This document shows positions 10,212 through 17,095 of a stretch of 64,000 bases of DNA, piece by piece. Under the pieces are notes generated by a model that made no database searches, had not been told where the DNA came from, and worked only from the letters and a program-made list of their open reading frames with translations. A program made the position numbers and the translations under genes. Position 1 is the first letter of the stretch; each line of letters begins with the position of its first letter. The stretch comes from Sphaerotilus montanus. GTDB lineage: Bacteria > Pseudomonadota > Gammaproteobacteria > Burkholderiales > Burkholderiaceae_C. Where the stretch lies: positions 1,240,001 through 1,304,000 of the forward strand of contig NZ_JACCFH010000001.1 of the NCBI RefSeq assembly GCF_013410775.1. The letters are read 5' to 3'.

Positions 10212-10398
10212 CGTGAAACTCCTTCAGGGTGGGGGGGTTGGGAGTCTCCAGTGTCGTGACCTGCCTGCACGCCGTCGTCGCCACACCCATGATTCGCGCC
10301 TCATGATTTTCATGAAAGCAGCCGGCCTGGTCCCGACGGATACCGAAGATACAGCGCACCGCCTTGCACACGCGGTCAGGCCGCAGACAATCCGGGCC

Positions 10399-11796
10399 AT
10401 GTCCTCTCCAGTACCCGTTCTGCGCAGTCCGAGCCTGCGCCTGCAGATCCACCTGATGGTGGCCGCCTTGATGGGCCTGTTCGTCGTGGCCGTCATCGCG
10501 CTGCAGATCGACGCGACCCGCCGCAGCGTGCGCGAAGAGATCACCGCCGGCAACCGCGTCGCCGGCCAGTTGCTGCAGCGGGTGACCTGGATCTACGCCA
10601 ATGCGGGTCCGCAGGCCCTGGTGCAGTTCCTGGAGCAGCTCGGCCGGGTCCGCGCCAACGACATCCGTTTCGAGTCCGACGATGGCCGCGTGCTGTTCAC
10701 CTCGCCGCAGGCCACCTACAAGCAGGGCCGGAACGCCCCCGGCTGGTACAGCGCCCTGGTCTCGCCGGCACTGGAGCGCCAGGTCATCCAGATGCCGGGT
10801 GGCCGGCTGACGGTGGAGGCCGAGCCCTCGCGCGCCATCCTGGATGGCTGGGATGACTTTGTCGTGCTGGGCGGCACGGGCGCGGCGGTGCTGGTGCTGC
10901 TGAACCTGGCGGTGTTCTGGGGCGTCGGACGGGCGCTCAAGCCACTGCCGACCATCGTGGAAGGCCTGGCCCGGCTGCAGCAAGGCGATTACGCCGCACG
11001 CCTGCCCGCCCTGCCAGGGCGCGAGGCGGCGGTGATCGGGCAGGCCGTCAACCAGCTCGCCGAGGCGATCGAGGGCGAGATCGAGGCCCGCATGCGCGCC
11101 TTCGAAGCCGAGCGCACGCTGCTGGAAAGCCGCGAATTCGCGCGCCGGCTGGAGGTGCACACCGAATCCGAGCGGCGTGCCATCGCCCGCGAACTGCACG
11201 ACGAGTTCGCCCAGTCGGTCACGGCCATCCGCTCGCTGGCCCGCACGGTGCAGACCCGGCTCGGCGACCGCGACGCCACCAGCGCCCAGGCCACCGGCAT
11301 GATCGCCGACGAGGCGGCACGGCTCTACGAAGCCATGCATGGCCTGATCCCGCGGCTGGCCCCGCCCGCGCTGGACGATCTCGGACTGGCGGACGCGCTG
11401 ACCGAGCTGGTCGATGCCTCGCGCAGCCGCTACGGCGACATGACACTGGAGCTGAACCTGCACGGTCTGGAGCAGAGCCAGTCGCTGCCCGTCGAGCCGG
11501 CACGCGCCGCCTACCGCGTCGCGCAGGAGGCGCTGACCAACGCACTGCGCCACAGCGGCGGCACGCGGGTGCGGATCTGTGCAGAAGCCGACCCGACCTC
11601 GCTGCGGCTCACGGTCGAGGACGACGGCCAGGGCCTGCCCGACGACTGGGCACGCCGCGGCCACTACGGCCTGCGCGGCCTGCGCGAACGGGCCGCCACG
11701 CTGGGCGGACGCTTGAGCGTGCAACGGCGACCCGAAGGCGGCACCCGCGTGCAGACCTGGTTGCCGATGACCGGCCCCCAAGGAGAGACGACATGA
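10399..11796 (+). CDS. Sensor histidine kinase, NarX/UhpB type
   Basis: A 465-residue membrane sensor. A first transmembrane helix (about 16-37) and a second (about 155-176) enclose a periplasmic domain of about 118 residues. A HAMP-like linker, the HisKA_3 box RELHDEFAQSV with phosphoacceptor His267, and a HATPase with AQEALTNALRHSGG and VEDDGQGLP follow. The start at 10399 (MSSPVPVL) was preferred because the earlier in-frame region has no membrane or family features. It overlaps the response regulator by 4 bases (ATGA). It is divergent from pqqA across about 190 bases, so it may regulate PQQ-dependent metabolism; that link is inferred only from position. Confidence 0.9.
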   Translation: MSSPVPVLRSPSLRLQIHLMVAALMGLFVVAVIALQIDATRRSVREEITAGNRVAGQLLQRVTWIYANAGPQALVQFLEQLGRVRANDIRFESDDGRVLFTSPQATYKQGRNAPGWYSALVSPALERQVIQMPGGRLTVEAEPSRAILDGWDDFVVLGGTGAAVLVLLNLAVFWGVGRALKPLPTIVEGLARLQQGDYAARLPALPGREAAVIGQAVNQLAEAIEGEIEARMRAFEAERTLLESREFARRLEVHTESERRAIARELHDEFAQSVTAIRSLARTVQTRLGDRDATSAQATGMIADEAARLYEAMHGLIPRLAPPALDDLGLADALTELVDASRSRYGDMTLELNLHGLEQSQSLPVEPARAAYRVAQEALTNALRHSGGTRVRICAEADPTSLRLTVEDDGQGLPDDWARRGHYGLRGLRERAATLGGRLSVQRRPEGGTRVQTWLPMTGPQGETT

Positions 11797-12425
11797 TCCG
11801 CGTGATGCTGGTCGATGACCACGCGCTGGTGCGCATGGGCTTCCGGATGCTGCTGAGCGAGTGCCCCGGGCTGGTGGTGGCCGGCGAAGCCGACAGTGGC
11901 GAGCAGGCACTGCTGAACGTGGCGGCCGCGGCGCCGGACGTGGTGGTGCTCGACATCTCGATGCCCGGCATGGGCGGGCTGGAGACGCTGCGTCGGCTGC
12001 GCGCCCGCGACGGCACGCTGAAGCTGCTGATGCTGTCCGCCCACGACGACAGCGCCCACGCGCGGCGGGCGCTCGATGCCGGAGCGATGGGATTCCTCTC
12101 CAAGCGCAGCGCGCCGGAGAACCTGCCGGAAGCCATCCGCGCGGTGGCGGCGGGCCGGCGCTGGCTGGATGCGGACATCGCCCGCCAGCTCGCGCTCGCC
12201 GCGATCGATGGCAGCGAGAACCCGGCCGACCGGCTGTCCTCGCGCGAATTCGAGGTCTTCGTGCAACTCGCCCGCGGCCGCTCGGTACAGGACATCGCCG
12301 GCGATCTGAACCTCTCGGCCAGCACGGTGGGCACCCACCTCTACCACGTCAAGCAGAAGCTCGAAGCCGCCAACCAGGCGGAGCTGACGCTGCTGGCACT
12401 GCGCTGGGGACTGATCGAGGCCTGA
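11793..12425 (+). CDS. Response regulator, NarL/FixJ family
   Basis: A 210-residue two-domain regulator. The receiver has acidic residues at 8-9 (VDDH), phosphoacceptor Asp54 (VVLDISMPGM) and the conserved Lys in FLSKRSA. The C-terminal LuxR-type helix-turn-helix reads LSSREFEVFVQLARGRSVQ then LSASTVGTHLYHVKQKL. It is translationally coupled to the upstream sensor kinase. Orthologous pairs elsewhere control quinoprotein alcohol dehydrogenases or PQQ genes; here such a target is a hypothesis from the neighbouring pqq operon. Confidence 0.92.
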   Translation: MIRVMLVDDHALVRMGFRMLLSECPGLVVAGEADSGEQALLNVAAAAPDVVVLDISMPGMGGLETLRRLRARDGTLKLLMLSAHDDSAHARRALDAGAMGFLSKRSAPENLPEAIRAVAAGRRWLDADIARQLALAAIDGSENPADRLSSREFEVFVQLARGRSVQDIAGDLNLSASTVGTHLYHVKQKLEAANQAELTLLALRWGLIEA

Positions 12426-12449
12426 GCCTGTCACCGCCCCCGTGCAGGC

Positions 12450-12614
12450 TCAGTGCGAGGCAGCAGGTGCAGCCCCGCTGGCAGCACCCGGAGCCGGCTC
12501 GTGCGCATCGACGCCGTGCTTCTCGCCGCTCATGTCGATGTCACCACCGCTCTTCATCAGGATGAACATGGCGAGGGCGGCGAAGGCGATGAAGGCCAGA
12601 ACAATCTTCCACAT
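12450..12614 (-). CDS. Small single-pass membrane protein
   Basis: A 54-residue product that starts MWKIVLAFIAFAALAMFILM, a single transmembrane helix, followed by an acidic then Ala/Pro-rich tail (GGDIDMSGEKHGVDAHEP). An AAGGAG lies 10 bases upstream of the ATG at 12614, which supports real translation. It is convergent with the response regulator gene. The function is unknown; small proteins of this form occur in many betaproteobacteria. Confidence 0.65.
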   Translation of the reverse strand: MWKIVLAFIAFAALAMFILMKSGGDIDMSGEKHGVDAHEPAPGAASGAAPAASH

Positions 12615-12643
12615 GGTTGAAACTCCTTGGGGGTTGAAGCGAG

Positions 12644-12667
12644 GGGTGGGTGGGTGGGTGGGTGGGT
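12644..12667 (+). repeat. Six tandem GGGT units, G-quadruplex-capable
   Basis: Six perfect copies of GGGT lie in the gap between the small membrane protein and the transporter terminator. Four or more GGG runs with single-base loops can form a very stable parallel G-quadruplex on the plus strand. On the minus strand it lies just upstream of the small gene's ribosome-binding site, so it may sit near its promoter. The copy number may vary between strains. Confidence 0.8.
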
Positions 12668-12698
12668 AAGAACAGGGTCAGGTCGCCCCGGCGAACGA

Positions 12699-12726
12699 AC
12701 AAGGCGCCCCTCGCGGGGCGCCTTGT
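12699..12726 (-). terminator. Hairpin terminator after the MHS transporter gene
   Basis: A perfect 12-bp stem (ACAAGGCGCCCC pairing with its complement) around a 4-base loop TCGC, 34 bases past the transporter stop. On the minus strand it is followed by TCGTTCG, so the T-tract is weak, but stem strength and position fit a factor-independent terminator. Confidence 0.7.
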
Positions 12727-12759
12727 CACATCAGCGGAACGTCAGCGGATGGCAGGCGT

Positions 12760-14451
12760 TCAGTCACCGGCGTAGATGTCGGTGTCCTTGGTTTCCTTCA
12801 CGAACAGCATGCCGATCACGAAGGTGATGGCCGCGATCGTGATGGGGTACCACAGGCCGTAGTACATGTCGCCGTTCTGGGCCACCATCGCGAAGGCGAT
12901 CGTGGGCATCAGGCCACCGAACCAGCCGTTGCCGATGTGATACGGCAGCGACATCGAGGTGTAGCGGATGCGGGTCGGGAACATCTCCACCAGCATCGCG
13001 GCGATCGGGCCGTAGACCATGGTCACGTAGATCACGAGGACCGACAGGATCATGATGATCTTGACCTTGTCGATCTTGGCCGGGTCCGCCTTGGCCGGAT
13101 AGCCCGCTTCCTTCAGCGCAGCCGCCACGTCCTTCTTGAACTGGGCGATGGCCTTGCCGCTGACCTCGTCGAACTTGTGACCACCAGCTAGCAGCACGCC
13201 GGTCGGGGGCACGATTTCCTTCTCGCCGATCTTGATGGTCGTCGCCGTGCCCGTCGGCACGGCCTCGTTCACGTAGCTGGCCGAGTTCTGGGCCAGTGCG
13301 CGCTTGGCAATGTCGCAGGGGTTGGTGAAGTCGACTTCACGCGCCACCGGGCTGCCCTGGAACGAGCAGGTCGCCGGATCGGCCTTCACGAAGATCTGGG
13401 CCGAGGCCTGCGCCGCGGCCAGATCGGGGTTGGCTGCGGCGGTCAGCGCCTTGAACAGCGGGAAGAACGTCAGCATGGCGAGCAGCAGGCCGGCCATGAT
13501 GATCGGCTTGCGGCCGATCTTGTCCGACAGCGTGCCGAAGACCACGAAGAACGGCGTGCCGATGATCAGCGAGGCCGCGACCAGGATGTTGGCGGTGGGG
13601 CCGTCGACCTTGAGCACGCTGGTCAGGAAGAACAGCGCGTAGAACTGGCCCGTGTACCAGACCACCGCCTGGCCAGCGACCAGACCGAACAGCGCCAGCA
13701 GCACGATCTTCAGGTTCTTCCACTGGCCGAAGGACTCGGACAGCGGTGCCTTGGAGGTCTTGCCCTCTTCCTTCATCTTCTTGAAGGCGGGCGATTCGTT
13801 CATCGACAGGCGGATCCAGACGCTGATGGCCAGCAGCAGGATCGACACGATGAACGGCACGCGCCAGCCCCAGTCGGCGAAGGCCTCTTCACCGATGAGC
13901 GAGCGGGTGCCCAGGATCACCATCAGCGACAGGAACAGGCCCAGCGTCGCGGTGGTCTGGATCCACGCGGTGTAGGCACCGCGGCGGCCGTGCGGGGCGT
14001 GTTCGGCCACGTACGTTGCAGCACCGCCGTACTCGCCACCGAGCGCCAGGCCCTGCAGCATGCGCAGCGAGATCAGGATGACCGGCGCAGCGACACCGAT
14101 GGACGCGTAGTTGGGCAGCACGCCGACGATGAAGGTGGCCAGACCCATGATCAGGATGGTGACCAGGAAGGTGTACTTCCGGCCGATCATGTCGCCGAGG
14201 CGCCCGAACACCAGCGCGCCGAAGGGACGCACGATGAAGCCTGCGGCAAACGCCAGCAGGGCAAAGATGAACGCGGCGGACGGATCCAGACCGCTGAAGA
14301 ACTGCTTGGCGATGATCGCGGCAAGCGATCCGTACAGGTAGAAGTCGTACCACTCGAAAACAGTGCCGAGCGACGAGGCGAAGATGACCTTCCTCTCCTC
14401 TGCCGTCATCGGCGAATCGGTGGCCCGAGCGTTCGCGGGAATGCTGGACAT
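12760..14451 (-). CDS. MFS transporter, metabolite:H+ symporter (MHS) type
   Basis: A 563-residue inner-membrane transporter with 12 predicted helices. Signatures include SSLGTVFEWYDFYLYGSLA, RPFGALVFGRLGDMIGRKYT and the second half-repeat LSDKIGRKPIIMAGL, typical of the ProP/KgtP/ShiA group. Substrates in this group are organic acids or osmolytes; I cannot assign one. A hydrophilic insertion of about 110 residues between helices 8 and 9 (with the two-cysteine part TCSFQG...NPCDIAK) is longer than in ProP. The start at 14451 (MSSIPANAR) has GAGGAG upstream. Confidence 0.88.
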   Translation of the reverse strand: MSSIPANARATDSPMTAEERKVIFASSLGTVFEWYDFYLYGSLAAIIAKQFFSGLDPSAAFIFALLAFAAGFIVRPFGALVFGRLGDMIGRKYTFLVTILIMGLATFIVGVLPNYASIGVAAPVILISLRMLQGLALGGEYGGAATYVAEHAPHGRRGAYTAWIQTTATLGLFLSLMVILGTRSLIGEEAFADWGWRVPFIVSILLLAISVWIRLSMNESPAFKKMKEEGKTSKAPLSESFGQWKNLKIVLLALFGLVAGQAVVWYTGQFYALFFLTSVLKVDGPTANILVAASLIIGTPFFVVFGTLSDKIGRKPIIMAGLLLAMLTFFPLFKALTAAANPDLAAAQASAQIFVKADPATCSFQGSPVAREVDFTNPCDIAKRALAQNSASYVNEAVPTGTATTIKIGEKEIVPPTGVLLAGGHKFDEVSGKAIAQFKKDVAAALKEAGYPAKADPAKIDKVKIIMILSVLVIYVTMVYGPIAAMLVEMFPTRIRYTSMSLPYHIGNGWFGGLMPTIAFAMVAQNGDMYYGLWYPITIAAITFVIGMLFVKETKDTDIYAGD

Positions 14452-14628
14452 GTGTTTGTCTCCTCGACCAGAAAGCAGCGCCGCGACCACGGCGCATGGC
14501 TTTCACTGTCGAACCAGGCTCTGACAGTTTCCTGACTCGTTTCCAACAAAACCTTACGTTATCAAGACCAACCCGCAGCCCTTGTTTCACGATGCGGAAA
14601 AAAATCGGAATTGTTCACAGGGCTAGGG

Positions 14629-15363
14629 TTAATCCTGAGCGTGATGAATATCAATTTTGGACGCCGTTTGCCGGGCGGGCAGCGCCGCCCAGATCGGCTC
14701 GCGCTCCGCCGCCGAGAGCCGGGACCAGACCGCGATCTCGGCGATCGTGCGCAGACAGCCCTCGCACCAGCCGGTGCGCGCATCCATGCGGCAGACGTTG
14801 ATGCAGGGGCTGGCCGGGCGCTGGACCGGAGCGACCGCGGGAGCGGACACGGGAGCAGGCTGCGTGACATCTGCGACCGGCGCACCGCCGGTCAGCGCGG
14901 ACAACTCCGCCGGTGCGAGCGGAAACACCGCATTGGGATGGCCCGCAGCCGCCCAGATCTGTCCGAAGCGGAACAGCGCGCGGTCGATCAGCACGACCGG
15001 CGGCGTGGCATGGCCGACCGGCGAGACGCCCCCGATCGAAAAGCCGGTCCGTGCCTTGACGAAGTCGGCATCCGCCCGCCCGACCGGCCCGACCAGGGCC
15101 GCGACCCGGCGTTCGTCCACCCGCAGATCGCCGGAGGTCACGACCAGCACGGCCACCTCGTCGGCACGCCGGCGGAAGATGACGCTCTTGGCGATCTGCC
15201 CGAGCTGCACGCCGAGGGCGTCGGCGGCCTCCTGGGCGGTGCGGGCGGGCACGTCGAGCATCCGTGGCGCGTGGGGATGGCCGCGCTCGGCCAGTACCTC
15301 GCGCACGCGGCGGACGCCGTCCGGCAGTGCCTGGTGGCGAGGGGAGAATTCGGTGCGATCCAT
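14629..15363 (-). CDS. YbaK-type aminoacyl-tRNA deacylase fused to a DUF1289 domain
   Basis: A 244-residue two-domain protein. Residues about 15-165 are a YbaK/ProX editing domain (AADALGVQLGQIAKSVIFR; GFSIGGVSPVGHATPP, the latter the usual substrate-pocket loop). Such domains hydrolyse misacylated tRNAs such as Cys- or Ala-tRNA(Pro). After a Pro/Ala linker, residues about 185-235 carry DUF1289 with PCINVCRMDARTGWCEGCLR, whose four cysteines probably bind metal. The two domains are usually separate genes. The start at 15363 gives the usual YbaK N-terminus; the open frame reaches 15567 without support. Confidence 0.85.
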   Translation of the reverse strand: MDRTEFSPRHQALPDGVRRVREVLAERGHPHAPRMLDVPARTAQEAADALGVQLGQIAKSVIFRRRADEVAVLVVTSGDLRVDERRVAALVGPVGRADADFVKARTGFSIGGVSPVGHATPPVVLIDRALFRFGQIWAAAGHPNAVFPLAPAELSALTGGAPVADVTQPAPVSAPAVAPVQRPASPCINVCRMDARTGWCEGCLRTIAEIAVWSRLSAAEREPIWAALPARQTASKIDIHHAQD

Positions 15364-15483
15364 GCGTATGACCCTGGTCTGATCTGATGTGCAGCAATAC
15401 CGGGGCATGTTCGCACAGGCCCCCTGGCTGAAGGGACACCAGGGGTTCCGGCCCCGTCGCCACGGGGCGATCATGTGCACCGC

Positions 15484-16026
15484 ATGTCCATGGTCCCCCA
15501 CCCCCGCTCCGCCAGCACCACGCCACTGCCCGCAGGTAGCAGGACCGCGCTCGATCTGGACGGACACCCGCCCCGCGTCGTGCTCGACAACACGGTCGTG
15601 CTCTCGGCGCTCGTGTTTGGCGGGCCGATGGCCACGCGGCTGCGGCGGGCCTGGCGCAACGGATTCTGCCGGCCGATGGTCTGCCGCGACACGCTGCTGG
15701 ACCTGACCCGCCAGCTCGGCCAGGCGCCGCTGACCTTCTCGGTGGCGGAGCAGCAGCAGATGCTAGGCGAGTACCTGCCCTATGTGCTCAAGGTCCGCGT
15801 GCCGCTCGCGGCGGCGCCGGGCCAGATCGAACCGGGCGGTCTGGCCTTCGTGAAGCTGGGCATGGCCGGCAAGGCGCACGTGCTGGTGACCAGCGACCCC
15901 GCGCTGCTGGCGATGCAGGCCCGCCTGCCGTTCGAGGTGATGGCGCAGGAGCCGTTCCTGAACCTGCTGCGGGCGTCGGCCATCGATCCCGCGCCGCTGC
16001 GCCGCGCCACCCGCCACCCGCCCTGA
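15484..16026 (+). CDS. PIN-domain protein, putative toxin-like nuclease
   Basis: About 180 residues. The segment RVVLDNTVVLSALVFGGP is the first strand and helix of the COG1569 type of PIN domain, with one acidic residue (the Asp). The later segment FVKLGMAGKAHVLVTSDPALLAM matches the usual strand with a second conserved Asp. The acidic pair normally just before that helix is replaced by EPGG, so activity is uncertain. No antitoxin gene is visible next to it, which argues against a typical toxin-antitoxin pair. The start is uncertain (15475, 15484 or 15490). Confidence 0.65.
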   Translation: MSMVPHPRSASTTPLPAGSRTALDLDGHPPRVVLDNTVVLSALVFGGPMATRLRRAWRNGFCRPMVCRDTLLDLTRQLGQAPLTFSVAEQQQMLGEYLPYVLKVRVPLAAAPGQIEPGGLAFVKLGMAGKAHVLVTSDPALLAMQARLPFEVMAQEPFLNLLRASAIDPAPLRRATRHPP

Positions 16027-16055
16027 GCCGCACTGAACCGCTCAGGCCAGCCGCC

Positions 16056-17042
16056 TCACCCGCCCGCCACGCGCCACCAGGCCAGTACCATCAGCCACAG
16101 CGGCGCCGTCAGCGCGAACCCGGCGGTGGACAGCACGATCACCGCACTCGCCTCGCCTTCGAGCACGCGGTAGCGCTGCGCGAACAGCAGCGCGTTGCTG
16201 CCCACCGGCAGCGCCGCCGCCATCACCAGCACCGACAGCGGCAGGCCGTCGAGGTGGAACACCAGCACGCCCGACGCGGCCACCAGCGCCGGCAGCACCA
16301 GCAGCTTGAGCGCGGCCATGCCCGCCGGCACCGACCAGCGCGGCCCCAGCCCGTACTGGTCCAGCGCCACGCCGATCAGCACCAGACACAGCGGCACGGC
16401 GCCCTGCCCCAGCATCTTCAGCACGCTGTCGAGCCACTGCGGCAGCGCCAGCCCGGTCAGGTTCCACGCCAGGCCCAGCAGCACCGGCAGCACCACCGGG
16501 TGGACCAGCGTCTGGCGCGCGATGGTCAGCAGCGTCTCGCCGATCGCCAGCGCCCCGGTGTGGCGGGCGGCGGCGCGGGCGCGGTCAGCCTCGGCCAGCA
16601 CGGTGAAGGGGCTGAGCAGCAGCAGCGCGTGCAGGCTGACCAGCGCCACGTGCAGGCGCAGGCCCTCCTCGCCGAACAGCGCCGCCGCGAACGGCAGGCC
16701 GACCTGCACCGAATTGCCGAAGCTCAGCGTCACCGCGCGCGTGGCGGGTGCGGCCGGATCGTCGGTGCCGGGCACCATGCGCCGGCGCTGCCAGGCCCAC
16801 ACGCCCAGCGCCCACAGCAGCAGCGGCACGAAGAACGCGGCCAGCAGCCGCCACGGCAGCGCCGCCAGATTCACCGTCGCGGTGGTCCGGAACAGCAGCC
16901 CCGGCACGAACACCAGGAAGCCGATGTTCGACAGCGTGCGCAGCCCGACCACACCGCCCGTCAGGCCGGCACGCGCCGCGCCATAGCCGATGCCCACGAC
17001 CACGAACAGCGTGAACAGCTTCAGAAAGAGATCGACCGACAT
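16056..17042 (-). CDS. AEC family transporter (auxin efflux carrier type)
   Basis: A 328-residue integral membrane protein with about ten hydrophobic helices. It starts MSVDLFLKLFTLFVVVGIGYGAAR and has the family pattern NIGFLVFVPGLLFRTTA, then SFGNSVQVGLPFAAALFGEEG and PVGSNALLFAQRY. Bacterial members (for example MdcF- or MleP-like) export or import organic acids. The substrate is unknown. It is convergent with the PIN gene. Confidence 0.88.
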   Translation of the reverse strand: MSVDLFLKLFTLFVVVGIGYGAARAGLTGGVVGLRTLSNIGFLVFVPGLLFRTTATVNLAALPWRLLAAFFVPLLLWALGVWAWQRRRMVPGTDDPAAPATRAVTLSFGNSVQVGLPFAAALFGEEGLRLHVALVSLHALLLLSPFTVLAEADRARAAARHTGALAIGETLLTIARQTLVHPVVLPVLLGLAWNLTGLALPQWLDSVLKMLGQGAVPLCLVLIGVALDQYGLGPRWSVPAGMAALKLLVLPALVAASGVLVFHLDGLPLSVLVMAAALPVGSNALLFAQRYRVLEGEASAVIVLSTAGFALTAPLWLMVLAWWRVAGG

Positions 17043-17095
17043 GCCCCGAGCTTAGGCGCGGGGCAGGTCGGTCGCCGTACGCGGTTGCCGCAGGG

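Noticed and set aside
15421-15468. Two hairpins (CCCCTGG and GCCCCGT stems) between the YbaK and PIN genes
   Set aside because: They lie between divergent genes and have no T-tract; may be structure in a leader, but there is not enough to call a terminator or riboswitch.
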